Source of the DNA: Bactericera cockerelli
Taxonomy: Eukaryota; Arthropoda; Insecta; Hemiptera; Triozidae
Direction of reading: 5' to 3'
DNA length: 64,000 bases
Assembly (NCBI GenBank): GCA_024516035.1
Contig: CM044959.1
Coordinates: 10,111,665-10,175,664 of the forward strand
Part shown: piece by piece, positions 53,401 to 63,385 of the stretch
Position numbering within the stretch: position 1 is the first letter of the stretch
Layout of the letters: every line of letters starts with the position of its first letter
Translations under genes and position numbers: made by a program
The notes under the pieces: generated by a model
Told to the model about the DNA's origin: nothing
What the model saw: only the letters and a program-made list of their open reading frames with translations
Database searches by the model: none

Positions 53401-56400
53401 TTGGCTGCACCCCTTGCTTCTGTTACGGCCACTCGTCTGTGTGTCGGTCCGCCACTGGTTACTCCAAAGGTGAGAAATCTAGAGATAATTATTATAACTA
53501 CAGTCAAGCCTTGGATATAAGAGAAATCCGAGTCTGGCTGGGGGATTATTATTATTAAACACTTTATTAGATATAAACAGACATAATTATGTACAGAACA
53601 AATAATTATTGTAATAATTAAAAAATGGAAACAATACATAAACTAAAAAGGAAAAAGATTAGAAAAATATTTATAAATATATGCCTGAACTAAAGGGCGA
53701 GGTTATTGCCTATGGCAATCTCTTCCACCCAACTCGCTAGAGGTCTATAAACGGAAAACTGACTAGCCAACCCTAACATGCGAGGCTAGCTTGCAGTTTC
53801 CTAAGGGTTTAATGGCTTATAAAGAAAAAGTCCAAGTGCTCATAGAAATGGTTGATCGCACATAGAAATATGAGTTTCAGGATAAGCCAATTTTTAAATA
53901 AAGTTGGCTGGAGACCATCATTCCCCCCTCCAGTTGTAGCCAAGCTGGTTACAACAACATAAGAGAACTCCAGGGATCGGAATTTTTTTCTCTTATGTCT
54001 AGGTTTCTCTTATAAAGAGGTTATTTGCCCTTATACCTATAAAGGTAATTTACCTTATATCTGCTGGAGTAAAGGGACTTTTCAGTCTTACCTCGGCAGT
54101 ATATAAACAAGGTATATTCTATTCTATTCTATTCTATATCGAGATTTCTCTTATATCCTGGTTTCTCTTATAAAAAGGTTACTTTTCCTTAGAGAAAGCT
54201 AAATTTTACCTGTGGAAATTGATCCCTTATATCGAGATTTCTCTTGTAGGTATCCAGGTTTCTCTTAAAATAAAAAGGTTACTTTCCCTTAGAGAAAGGT
54301 AAATTGGACCTGTGGAAATTGATCCCTTATATCCAGATTTCTCTTATATCCAGGTTTCTTTTATATCTAGTTTCTCTTATATCCGGGATTCTCATACATC
54401 CAGGTTTGACTGTATTAAATTGTGTGTTCTGTTTTTTTCTATTTCCTGTGTTTTCTGTTTCAGTTGTGATCGAGAGCAGCTACGCCCGGGGAACAGAGAA
54501 GTGGTCCGCCACTGACGGCTACGGGGCCCCTGCCTCCCCCCACTACAACACACTGACCCAGTCCCTGGAGGTGTCGGCAGCGGGGAACGAACCCGTGTTC
54601 TTCTCAGCCTCGGGTGAGTGTAGTAAAAAAAACAGGGTCTTATTTTCTTAATAATAATAATAATAATAACTCTTTATTGACAAGAATAATATTGACAAAG
54701 GGCGTGATTATTGCCTGAGACAATCTTTGCCATCAAAGTTTCTTCCCCATTCTTCCGAGTTGAAGTAGAACCTTTAGATTAGAAAAAATAACCTTTGGAA
54801 AAAAAAGAAAAAAAAGTATATCCATATTTTTTTTTTTTTTTTTGACGAATGATCTTGACACAATATGTCGAGATATTATGTATACTTATGAATAAACTGT
54901 CTGAAAAAATTGCTGCATACTAGTTGTGCAAAAAATGACCATTTTGAAACTGTTTTTATATATAAGTTCCACTCACAGTGCTTCTTCATTTTTGTCTTGG
55001 TGAAATTCAGAAGAGACAACCCTACTATGCGCCATTTACATTTAATATAGCTCCAAAAAATGCTTTTTTGGCCAGCGTTGATGGCGCGTTGAATGCATCG
55101 GTTCTTGTAGGATCACCGAAGTTAAGTAATATCCAGTGAGGTGAAGACTTCGTGATACTGGCATTTCGGACCAACCCAGGTTGGGAGAAATGATTGTGGG
55201 TAGACTGGGTAGCGAGTCTTTTACAAATGGAGAGTAACACCCCCGTCGTGAATTGATCATAAAGTTGAGAGCGATGTTAAACCTAATTTAAAAAAAATAC
55301 TTTCCTATTACTAAAAATCCGACCTCCGTGGCTCAGTGGTTAAGAGCATTGGTTGCTGACCTGGATGTTATGGGTTCAAATCCCGGCCGGAACGGAAAAT
55401 TCTAACCGAGTTTTTCCGTTGCCGGAATGGTATGGATGTAAAGTTAACGTGTCCTGAAGTAATGCGAAAGCAGTTCCGGGGCACAATTATCATTTTTTTT
55501 TAATACTATTTTTTTTTTTTTTTTTTTTTACTTCACTTGATTTTTTTTTATATATATATAACTGTGATACGATTGTTTTTTTAAACCTTTCTTATGTGAT
55601 ATATTCATGTTATTTGTTTTCTGTTTGTAAATAGAGCTAGGCTCGTAAATATACACCCGTGCTGCGGGTATTTATTATTATTAATATTCTTATTTTTTAT
55701 TAAGTTGATATATTCTTATTTTTTCTGTCATATACATAATTTGATGCTTGTATTGTTGTGCACAGTAATTTTACTATGCACAATGTTGCATCGTAACTAA
55801 AAAAAAATACAATACTTTCCTTATTATAGGATAAGGAAAGTAAAAAAATACTAAAAACCCACGTCTTGTGTTCCAGCCCGATTCCTAGGGGACCAGCGCG
55901 CCTCGTACAACCACGACCTGATGTTCAAGCTCCGTATTAATGACAGGAACCCCGCGCCCAGCAACGGGGACATCATCCTGGAGGGGGCGGGGCTCAAGAT
56001 CCAGCAGAACATCATCGGCCAGGACAACCCCATCCCCTCCACTCAGGTAATAATAATAATAATTTTATTTTATTGTACATTTCCAAACACAGAGCTTATG
56101 GTTCAAAGTCATACATGATCAGTTTTACTAAAATATATAATACTTAAATATAATCCCAAATTGCCCCCGCTAGCTCAGCGGTCAAGTGCACTGGTAGTCA
56201 AGTAGTGAACGCGCTAGTCTGGTAATCCAGGTAGTGGATGGATCCGTTGGTTCGAATCCCACACAGAGCATGAATTTTTCCTTGTTAATTTGAGTTTGTG
56301 ACCACACAATAATAAGATTCTCATTGTTAGGCGGTAGAAAATGCTTTCAACATTGACTTTTCTCCTTTTTATTTATTTAAACTTTATTTTTTACTAGCCG

Positions 56401-59400
56401 TTTGCCCGTGCTTTGCAACGGGACTAAATTTCAAATTTACTAAGGCATGGCCGTACTGCTGGACAGCAATGCCTTTTTGAACTTTTTATAATTTTTCTGG
56501 ACAAAGCGATAATGGTTTTGGAGGGGTCAATTCTGAGACATTTTTCGCTATCTCTTACCGTTTTGGCTAAACAACTCCGGACAAACAAACAAACATAGGT
56601 AGGTAGGTAGTCCTTTTTTCTGTTTTATATTATTTTTTATATAAAACAATCAACAATAAATTTAAAAAGAATTTAAAAAACACTGAGAAAACATCAGGTC
56701 ATTGCGTCACCTGTTTAATTGTGTAAAGGAGAACTGACTATTTTAAAAAACCTCTATGTAATACTATTTTTTCTCTGTCCCTTGAGAGGCAGCCTCCGTG
56801 GCGTAATGATTGTGACTACTGCCTGTATTCCAGAGGTCTCGAGTTTGACTCGCGGTTGGGGCAGACTTTTCGAAGAAAATTCTGTCCCTTCCAAACACGT
56901 GAGGCTGGCACTTCCGGCCCTACCCAGGCTGGGTGAGGTTAATGTGGATAGCTGGTACGATTCCCAGCGAATGGAGGGTAAAACCCCCGTCCTGACTATC
57001 TCAAATCAGAACGTTAAAACCGAATAGAATCAACTGGTCATAATAGATCTAATTAGGTCGCAGTGTTAATTGTAAGGGTTTCACTGAAAACCCTGCAACC
57101 AGGTCGGATAATAATAAAATTGGGTTCTAAACTTCTAATAAATATATCCAGGTTTGACTGTATGGTACGTTTTATTCGTCAAACTTATCCCGATATATTC
57201 ATACATAAAACCTACAACCCCTCCTCACACGGTACTTATTCTGCTTATTCCTCGTGTGTTTCAGAACCAAGAGTTCGTGTTTCGCCTGCACGAAAACCCG
57301 GACTACGGATGGCAGCCACGCCTCTCTCCCCGGGACTTCATCAGCGTCCTCTCCAACCTGACAGCTATCAAGATCCGCGGAACCTACTCACCCAACGGTA
57401 AACCAAACATACTTAGGAGATCCTCAGTAGCTTGATCGATAAGGCAGCGGACTTGTAACATGGAGGTTAGAAGTCCCGGTTTCAGTGTAGATTTAGTAAA
57501 GCGAGTTTGAGTAGTTGTGATATCACGATAGTGACTAACACAAATATGATAACTTAACTTACTTAGGAGGGCATATTAATGTAAGGGATTAAATGGGAAA
57601 ACTACCTAATGATGAAGTCACCTGTGATTTTGTAATGGCGATTTTATTTTAAAAGATAATAATAATATTAATAATAATATCGTCTTGTTTATACTGCCCG
57701 ATTAGGACTATTAAAGTCCCATTATTCCAGCAGTGAGCCCAAGACATATTATTATGTGGTAAAAATCCCAAATGGGAGGATAATATATCATGTCCCGGCC
57801 GGGTTTCGAACCCACGACCTCTGGAATCTTTGGATTCACAGAGTGTCGCCTTTACCACTGAGCTACCGGGACAGACGTGTGCTGTATGTTTCACAGCCGT
57901 AGACGCTTGTGGTCTGTTTTGTAGCCTGCCCATTCCGTAGGATGCCTCCCATCTGATGGGCGAGAAGTAACAAATATTTCCCATTTGTGTGCTGGGTCAA
58001 CACGAGCGCATCGGAAGGTATCCCTTACATACAACTGTAACCAAATTAAGATTACAATTTTTTCGTCGGTACGGGGGATCGAACACGGCACCTTCCGCAT
58101 GGCAAGCGAGTGCTTAACCACTGAGCTAATCGTGCGCTAAATTTGTCCATTGATTTCGTCTTTTATTTATTTATTTGTTACAATGTCTCCTTATTTTCTA
58201 GACATTTCACAATTTATTGATAGATTAAGATGGTAGAAATGTACAATATTGAAGATATGAAGCAAGAAGTATATAAAAAATACATAGGATATAATATATA
58301 TCTAAATTTAATACATAAGGACGAACATAGATAGGTATATTTAATGGTGGAATTCCATGTTCAGTCACATTTTTGTTTGAGTCTGTAAGTTATTGTTGTC
58401 TGACGTCGCCACCGTGTCTCCCCCCAGGCATTGGTTTCCTTGACGACGTGAAGCTGGAGACAGCCCGTCGCGGGGCCGCCGGGGCGCCCGCCCAGTGGAT
58501 AGAATTCTGCAGCTGCCCCGTCGGCTACGTGGGGCCCTTCTGTGAGTCGTGCGCCCCGGGTATCGTCATGAGCCCACGAGTGGCGGCCCCTTCTCTCCCT
58601 GCGTCCCTTGTAACTGTAACGGACACGCCGACATCTGTGACGCTGAGACCGGTAAGTGCTGTTGGTTTTAAAGCCTTTGTTGTTAAGTAGGATAAAAGTG
58701 ATACCAAAAGATGCCGGTTGTCCAGGCGGATCTTTTGAGTATATTATGTTGAGCCTCGGATAAACGAGGCCAGAGTTATAACGAATTCTTTTCTAATGTA
58801 TCTCGTCCTTTAATATTATCCTACTTTGTTATATGGCAGGATTCTCACAAAAATGATCTTGTTATTTAGACTAACATATAATATTTGGACTGTTTTATGT
58901 GGTCAAAATCCTGAATGGGAGGATAACTTGTCAAGTCCCGGCTGTGTTTCGAACCCACGGCCTCTGGATTACCAGACAGACGCCTTGACCACTGAGCTAC
59001 CGGAACAGACTGTTTTTGGATATTATTAAGAAGATTACCAATATCCATACATATTTTTTTTTTTTTTTTTTTAATAATAATGTCTAAATATAATTATCTG
59101 TTATTATATTAGCTTTAAGGAAAAATTGTACAAACCTGAAAAAATAAAAAAAGTCAAAGTTAGAAACTGCCCAATTTTCGGGAAATTATTATTAGTGTCT
59201 CCACATTGAAACATGGGTAAACAATGTTAATTTGAGAGTGAGAAAAAAAAAAAAAAAACGTTATTATGGTTGGTTGGTTGGTTTTTTTTTGTGGTGAAGC
59301 ACAAGGCCTCTTCACAATTTTTGTGGGTAGCGCAGCATTACTAAGAGCCTCCTTTACATTTCGAATTATTCTATTACATTAATTTCTTTTTACTCTGCTA

Positions 59401-62400
59401 ATGCCGCCACTGCTCGTTACTCATACAAGTCACTACTCATTTTTCCTCACGAGGTATGAGTGGACCCCGAATATCCAAGTTCAGAGCAGAAAAATTCCTG
59501 CCCCGCTGGGAATCGAACCCAGGTCACCGTGTGTGTGCAATGCCTAGCGCGCTAACTCACTCTACCACGGTGACTACTTAAATAAAGTCAAAGTTAGAAA
59601 TTGTCCAATTTTCGGGAAATTATTATTAGTGTCTCCACATTGAAACATGGGTAAACAATGTTAATTTGAGAGAGAAAAAAAAACTCACGAGGTATGAGTG
59701 GCCCCCAACATCCAAGTACAGAGCAGAAAAATTCCTCCCCCGCTGGGGATCGAACCCAGGTCACAATGCCTAGCGCGCTAACTCACTCTGCCACGGTGAC
59801 TACTAATTATCTGTTATTATATGAGCATGGAAAAATTGTACAAATCAGAAAAAAATATATAAAGTCAAAATTACACATTACAAAATTAGATATTGCCCAA
59901 TTATTTGTGTCTCCACATTGAAACATGGGTAAACAATGTTGATTTGAGAGAAAAAACAATTATTTTTTTATTATTTATCTTACTCAGCAAATAAGCTGAA
60001 TTGGAATCAGTTGTTCTGATATATGTATTAATTTTGATGTATGTAATATTAAATTTCTGTTCTAAATAAAGGTTTATTATTATTTTTTTCAACAAAATAC
60101 TCTTTATTTATTTTAATTTTACATAATATACATCAAATATTGTGAGTTTATGAGGTACTATTTATTTATTTATCTTACTTACCCACTGCCCCCCCCTCCA
60201 GGTCGCTGCATCTGCCAGGACAACACGGGGGGCGACAACTGTGAGCGGTGCGCCCGCGGGTTCTACGGCAACTCCCTGGAGGGCACCGCCTCGGACTGCA
60301 AGCAGTGCCCCTGCCCCAACCAGGGCCCCTGTGTCCAGCTGGACGACGACCAGGTCGTGTGTCTGGAGTGCCCGCGAGGGTATGGAGGTACGCAAAGGGT
60401 TAATCGAACCATGAATACAGTGTTTAGCCTTGAAATACGGATATTGGTAAAGACGATGACCAGGTCGTGTGTCTGGAGTGCCCGCGAGGGTACGGAGGTA
60501 CGCTAAGGGTTAATTTTTTTTTTTTTTAATTATGTTCAAACGCAACTAGTATTGTTGCAATTACATGAGCTTAGATTTGGATTAGGTGAACTTAGATAAT
60601 CAAACCACGAATACAGTATTTAGTGTTATGTAGGTAAAGGCTTAAGAAAGCCTCGAATACAGTGCTACGCCTTGATATACGGAGTTATGTAAAGCTTTTT
60701 TTTATGAATATTTATTTAAAGAGAAGTCTATATCATTCAGAGTCCTTGCCCCTGTAAAGCTTTAATCAAGCCTTGAATACAGTGTTTAGTCTTATGTAGG
60801 TAAAGGCTTAATAAAGCCTCGAATACAGTGCTAGGCCTTGAAATACGGAAGTAGGTAAATGCTTAATCAAGCCTTGCAGCTGGACGATGACCAGGTCGTG
60901 TGTCTGGAGTGCCCGCGAGGGTACGGAGGTACGCAAAGGGTTAATTTAATCAAACAGTGTTTAGCTTTGAAATACGGAAGTAGGTAAATGCTTAATCAAG
61001 CCTTGCAGCTGGACGATGACCAGGTCGTGTGTCTGGAGTGCCCGCGAGGGTACGGAGGTAGGCAGAGGGTTAATCAAATCAAACAGTGTAATAAAAATAG
61101 GCAATATATTTGACATCAAAAAAAAAAAATATATATACAAAGTGAACAAAAAGTACACACAGTAATAAATAATACATTAAAAGCTGTTTAGCTTTGAAAT
61201 ACGGATTAAAGTAAAGGCTTGATCAAGCTTCGAATACAGTGCTACGCCTTGAAATACAAAGGCATGAAAAGTTTTAATCAAGCCTTGAACATAGTGCTAC
61301 GCCTTGAAATACGGAGTTATGTAAAGGTATAATCAAGCCTCAAATACAATGCTACGCCTTGAAATACGGAGGTAGGTAAATGCTTAATTAAGCCTAGAAT
61401 ACAGTGCTTCGCCTTGAAATAGGGAGGTAGGACAATGTTTAATCAAGCTTTGAATACAGTGCTACACCCTGAAATACGGAGGTATGAAAAGCTTTAATCA
61501 AGCCTTGAACACAGTGCTACTCCTTAAAATACGGAGATATGTAAAGGTTTAATCAAGCTTTTAATACACTGCTACGCCTTGAAATACGGAGGTATGAAAA
61601 GGTTTAATCAAGCCTTGAACACAGTGCTACTCCTTAAAATACGGAGATATGTAAAGGTTTAATCAAGCTTTTAATACACTGCTACGCCTTGAAATACGGA
61701 GGTATGAAAAGGTTTAATCAAGCCTTGAACACAGTGCTACTCCTTAAAATACGGAGATATGTAAAGGTTTAATCAAGCTTTTAATACACTGCTACGCCTT
61801 GAAATACGGAGGTATGAAAAGGTTTAATCAAGCCTTGAATACAGTGCTACGCCTTGAAATACGGAAGTATGAAAAGATTTCATCAAGCCTTGAACACAGT
61901 GCTACGCCTTGAAATACGGAAGTGTGAAAAGGTTTAATCAAGCCTAGAATACAGTGCTACTCCCTGAAATACGGAGGTAGGACAATGTTCAATCAAGCCT
62001 TGAATACAGGGCTTCGCCTTGAAATACGGAGGTATGAAAAGGTTTAATCAAGCCTTGAATACAGTACAGGAGATTATTTTCAAATGTAGAAAGCGTTCGT
62101 AGATTTCCAGAGTAAACATTTATTTATATAGAAACTCTTCATTAATAGAACATATATACAGACAAATAAGAGTAAAAATTAAATATAATAATTGACAATA
62201 TTAATAATATAAACAAGAAAAAAAAATAAACAAAATATATACACATGTCCTAACTAAAGGGCGGGGTTATTTAATATGGCAATCTCTTCCACCCAACCCT
62301 TTTGGGTGGAAGAGATTGTGCCGTTCTGGTGTATTTTATCTCTCACCTGATTTTTTGAGAAAGCATTATTTTCTGTGGCAATCTCTAGCATTTAAACCAT

Positions 62401-62603
62401 TATCTTCCCCCCCCAGGACCGCGCTGTGATCTCTGCTCGGACGGTTACTATGGTGACCCGTCCGGCAAGCAAGTTTGTTTACCCTGCGAGTGTAACGGCA
62501 ACGTGGACATGAATGCCGTCGGCAACTGCAACCGTACCACGGGCGACTGTCTCAAGTGCATCTACAACACCGGAGGTCCACAGTGTGACACCTGTCTGCC
62601 AGG
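50290..62603 (+). CDS. LAMC1: Laminin subunit gamma, nine internal exons (gene span)
   Basis: Exons are 50290-50478, 51925-52150, 53360-53469, 54464-54613, 55877-56046, 57265-57397, 58428-58651, 60202-60387 and 62417-62603, about 525 codons. Phases match at every junction except for one missing base in exon 7. Laminin gamma chains assemble with alpha and beta chains into secreted basement-membrane trimers. Domains in order: LE (cysteine-rich EGF-like) repeats ([57 protein letters not shown]), a laminin IV type A domain (about 185 residues in exons 3-7), then more LE repeats. The placement of domain IV and GHGGHC-type spacing are those of gamma rather than beta or alpha chains. The LN domain and first LE repeat should lie upstream but were not found; coiled-coil exons lie beyond the window. 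The insect name would be LanB2. Confidence 0.93.
50479..51597 (+). repeat. Seven tandem copies of the exon-1 3-prime end plus intron start
   Basis: Units of about 161 bases (one is 153). Each has CCTAACTGCGAGAGATG, CAGAAGTCTGACGA, GCAACTGTGA and a splice donor. Donors fall after 50639, 50792, 50953, 51114, 51275, 51436 and 51597. Six are GTAAGT and the last GTGAGT. Two upstream-edge types alternate (GGCCACTGCTTGGACCGCC and GGGGATGCTTTTTTGTC), and copies 5-6 resemble 7-8, suggesting a later 322-base duplication. Confidence 0.95.
51925..52150 (+). CDS. LAMC1: Laminin gamma exon 2
   Basis: Acceptor CCCACTCTCAG, donor GC|GTGAGT; enters phase 1, leaves phase 2. It encodes LE sequence: [54 protein letters not shown]. 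Confidence 0.93.
52182..52245 (+). repeat. Family K tail
   Basis: GAGAGCGCGAACGACCCACT, GTGTTAAAGCGCCAAAGAGA, poly(A). It begins about 30 bases after the laminin exon-2 donor. Confidence 0.65.
52322..52925. repeat. Dispersed repeat with CTTTCCTTAT hairpin ends
   Basis: Starts with the dyad CTTTCCTTATCCTATAATAA, GGAAAG and ends near GGGGATAAGGAAAG. The interior includes AATATCTCGAAAACGGTAAG and GAGACTTGAAATTTGGTATG. The terminal dyad also lies at 55810-55845. Class not determined. Confidence 0.6.
52963..53130 (-). repeat. SINE-D copy
   Basis: Minus strand: GACCTCCGTGGCTCAGTGGT, GCGGGTCCGAATCCCGGCCG, GAACGAGTTTTTCCGTTTCC, GAAGTAATACGAAAGCGGTT. Confidence 0.85.
53360..53469 (+). CDS. LAMC1: Laminin gamma exon 3
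   Basis: Acceptor CTTTCACCAG, donor AAAG|GTGAGA; phase 2 in, phase 1 out. It encodes [28 protein letters not shown], then ATGYSK at the start of the laminin IV domain. Confidence 0.93.
53547..53735 (-). repeat. Family N tail nested in the intronic element
   Basis: Plus strand: AAACACTTTATTAGATATAA, AACTAAAGGGCGAGGTTATT, GCAATCTCTTCCACCCAACT. Confidence 0.8.
53800..53960 (+). repeat. Family I copy nested in the intronic element
   Basis: GGTTTAATGGCTTATAAAGA, GGTTGATCGCACATAGAAAT, TTGGCTGGAGACCATCATTC, GGTTACAACAACA. Confidence 0.75.
54464..54613 (+). CDS. LAMC1: Laminin gamma exon 4
   Basis: Acceptor TTTTCTGTTTCAG, donor TCGG|GTGAGT; phase 1 in and out. N-terminal part of the laminin IV type A domain: [18 protein letters not shown], then [20 protein letters not shown]. 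Confidence 0.92.
54655..54735 (-). repeat. Family N-like fragment
   Basis: Plus strand: AATAACTCTTTATTGACAAG, AAAGGGCGTGATTATTGCCT, GACAATCTTTGCC. Confidence 0.6.
55071..55299 (+). repeat. 5S-SINE copy in laminin intron
   Basis: AGCGTTGATGGCGCGTTGAA, TTCTTGTAGGATCACCGAAG, body GAGAAATGATTGTGGGTAG, tail GCGATGTTAAACC and A-rich end. Confidence 0.85.
55321..55490 (+). repeat. SINE-D copy, full length
   Basis: GACCTCCGTGGCTCAGTGGT, TTGGTTGCTGACCTGGATGT, TGGGTTCAAATCCCGGCCGG, TCCTGAAGTAATGCGAAAGC. Confidence 0.85.
55491..55876. other. T-rich intronic sequence with a CTTTCCTTAT dyad
   Basis: Poly(T) blocks, then a stem-loop AATACTTTCCTTATTATAGG, ATAAGGAAAGT at 55812-55842. The dyad also starts the repeat at 52.32 kb. 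Confidence 0.6.
55877..56046 (+). CDS. LAMC1: Laminin gamma exon 5
   Basis: Acceptor TTGTGTTCCAG, donor CAG|GTAATA; phase 1 in, phase 0 out. Middle of the laminin IV domain: [20 protein letters not shown], then [17 protein letters not shown]. The LEGAGL motif is typical of the family. Confidence 0.93.
56185..56365 (+). repeat. SINE-B copy in laminin intron
   Basis: AGTGCACTGGTAGTCAAGTA, GTTGGTTCGAATCCCACAC, GCGGTAGAAAATGCTTTC. Confidence 0.85.
56390..56600. repeat. Family-J-related dispersed repeat
   Basis: ACTAGCCGTTTGCCCGTGCT, TTGCAACGGG, TCTTACCGTTTTGGC and GGACAAACAAACAAACA; a phrase common at ends of non-autonomous arthropod repeats. Confidence 0.5.
56788..57120 (+). repeat. SINE-E copy with tail 2
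   Basis: CAGCCTCCGTGGCGTAATGA, GAGTTTGACTCGCGGTTGGG, shared body GGCTGGGTGAGGTTAATGTG, then tail 2: CAACTGGTCATAATAGATCT, GAAAACCCTGCAACCAGGTC, AATAATAAAATT. Confidence 0.85.
57145..57163. repeat. Lone end of the TA-flanked element
   Basis: ATATCCAGGTTTGACTGTA matches the right terminus of 53501-54412. Confidence 0.55.
57265..57397 (+). CDS. LAMC1: Laminin gamma exon 6
   Basis: Acceptor CGTGTGTTTCAG, donor AACG|GTAAAC; phase 0 in, phase 1 out. Laminin IV domain: [37 protein letters not shown]. The YGWQP and [12 protein letters not shown] segments are hallmarks. Confidence 0.93.
57417..57553 (+). repeat. SINE-C copy
   Basis: CTCAGTAGCTTGATCGATAA, AGAAGTCCCGGTTTCAG, TGATATCACGATAGTGACTA; about 20 bases after the exon-6 donor. 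Confidence 0.8.
57656..57873 (-). repeat. SINE-A copy
   Basis: Minus strand: GTCCCGGTAGCTCAGTGGTA, GGTTCGAAACCCGGCCGGGA, ATT tail. Confidence 0.88.
57884..58136 (-). repeat. SINE-F copy
   Basis: Minus strand: GCGCACGATTAGCTCAGTGG, CACTCGCTTGCCATGCGGAA, GTGCCGTGTTCGATCCCCCG, body with TGCGCTCGTGTTGACCCAGC. Confidence 0.85.
58428..58651 (+). CDS. LAMC1: Laminin gamma exon 7, with a one-base deletion
   Basis: Acceptor TCCCCCCAG, donor ACCG|GTAAGT. The first part reads [40 protein letters not shown]. After CAPG the literal frame becomes a nonsense-like reading, while the next frame restores LE sequence [31 protein letters not shown]. The exon is 224 bases, which ends in phase 0, but the next exon needs phase 1. 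One extra base, for example a G in the run at 58558-58560, repairs both. Confidence 0.9.
58894..59010 (-). repeat. SINE-A copy, short
   Basis: Minus strand: GTTCCGGTAGCTCAGTGGTC, AAGGCGTCTGTCTGGTAATC, GGGTTCGAAACACAGCCGGG. Confidence 0.8.
59145..59955. repeat. Three-fold local duplication including family M tRNA-like SINEs
   Basis: CCAATTTTCGGGAAATTATT, GTGTCTCCACATTGAAACAT, GGGTAAACAATGTTAATTTG occurs at about 59170 and 59606, and partly at 59898. Two of the units carry a minus-strand tRNA-like head (CACCGTGGTAGAGTGAGTTA, TGGGTTCGATTCCCAGCGG) at 59445-59578 and 59689-59804. Confidence 0.8.
60202..60387 (+). CDS. LAMC1: Laminin gamma exon 8
   Basis: Acceptor CCCCCCCTCCAG, donor GGAG|GTACGC (weaker than the other donors); phase 1 in and out. 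LE repeat: [50 protein letters not shown]. The exon end is copied into the following intron. Confidence 0.92.
60388..62075. repeat. Exon-end copies and a 55-base tandem array in laminin intron 8
   Basis: Exon-8 end sequence (GACCAGGTCGTGTGTCTGGA, TGCCCGCGAGGGTACGGAGG) recurs at about 60456-60500, 60884-60932 and 61009-61058. Around and after these, about 19 units of a 55-base monomer (TTGAAATACGGAGGTATGAA, AAGGTTTAATCAAGCCTTGA, ACACAGTGCTACGCC) fill the intron. A 110-base dimer is repeated three times at about 61480-61830. A poly(A)-rich retroposed piece interrupts near 61115. Confidence 0.9.
62127..62300 (-). repeat. Family N retroposon tail
   Basis: Plus strand ends AACTAAAGGGCGGGGTTATT, GCAATCTCTTCCACCCAACC; followed at once by a 20-base inverse (GGGTGGAAGAGATTG). 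Confidence 0.8.
62417..62603 (+). CDS. LAMC1: Laminin gamma exon 9 (last in window)
   Basis: Acceptor CCCCCCCCAG, donor GG|GTGAGA; phase 1 in, phase 2 out. LE repeats: [44 protein letters not shown]. The gene continues beyond the right edge. Confidence 0.93.
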
Positions 62604-62628
62604 GTGAGATGTTTTTTATTTATTTGTA

Positions 62629-62938
62629 AGCGCGCGATTCGCTCAGTGGTTAAGCACTCGCTTGCCATGCGGAAGGTCCCGGGTTCGATCCCCCGTGCCG
62701 ACAAAAATTTGTATTCTTAATTTGGTTACAATTGTACACCGAAAGGGATACCTTTCGGTGCATTCGTGTTGACCCAGCACCTAATAAAATTGGGAAGTAC
62801 TGTGTCACTTCTCGCCCATCAGAGGGGAGGCATACTACGGGATGGGCAGGCTACAACACAGACCACAAGCGTCTACAGTAGCTCCTTTTCATGGCTACGA
62901 AATAAAAACGGCTGTGAAACACTCATCTTTAAAAAAAA
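62629..62938 (+). repeat. SINE-F copy
   Basis: GCGCGATTCGCTCAGTGGTT, CACTCGCTTGCCATGCGGAA, CGGGTTCGATCCCCCGTGCC, long body, poly(A); starts about 25 bases after the exon-9 donor. Confidence 0.88.
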
Positions 62939-62964
62939 ATCCTAAGTTGTAATCCTAATTTCTA

Positions 62965-63085
62965 GCTTGGTTCTGGGGGCCCTTGTCAATTATTAGCCTC
63001 CTTGTAAAGACAGTGGTAGAAGTGCTGAGTCATTACTCCACCGTCTGGCTACCATCGTTCACGATGACGCCACCCTATGATATGA
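62965..63085 (+). repeat. Family G copy without head subrepeat
   Basis: GCTTGGTTCTGGGGGCCCTT, GACAGTGGTAGAAGTGCTGA, ATCGTTCACGATGACGCCAC. Confidence 0.85.
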
Positions 63086-63189
63086 CGATTAGTTTATTAT
63101 TATTTAACTATTATTTTACTGATTGGTATGCTGTGTATTTCTAACAATCAGCAAAAATGCTGACATCATTTTTTTTTTAAACTGTTCTT

Positions 63190-63375
63190 TAATAAATAAA
63201 ACATTTGTTTCTCCTACAGGACATAATTATGTATGTACAAACAAATTATGGTAAAAATTATAATACAAATTGAAAATATAAAAAGAAGAAAAAAAACAAC
63301 ATAGATGAAATATAAACAGATGTCTGAACTAAAGGGCGCGGTTATTGCCTATGGCAATCTGTTCCACCTAACCTT
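63190..63375 (-). repeat. Family N retroposon tail
   Basis: Plus strand: ATAAATAAAACATTTGTTTC, AACTAAAGGGCGCGGTTATT, GCAATCTGTTCCACC. Confidence 0.8.
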
Positions 63376-63385
63376 TAACGTTTAA

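Larger units (their letters stand above)
53501..54412. mobile_element. TA-flanked inverted-repeat element filling a laminin intron
   Basis: Left end CAGTCAAGCCTTGGATATAA, GAGAAATCC; right end is the inverse, GGGATTCTCATACATCCAGG, TTTGACTG, with TA on both sides (53499-53500, 54413-54414). The interior has diverged tandem units (TTTCTCTTATATCCAGG, AAAGGTTACTTTCCCTTAGA) and nested family N and I insertions. It occupies 912 of the 994 intron bases. Confidence 0.8.

Noticed and set aside
60878..61060. Extra laminin mini-exons (TTGCAG acceptor-like sites before the exon-8 end copies)
   Set aside because: Entering in phase 1 gives an immediate stop (GGA CGA TGA), so they cannot be inserted in frame.
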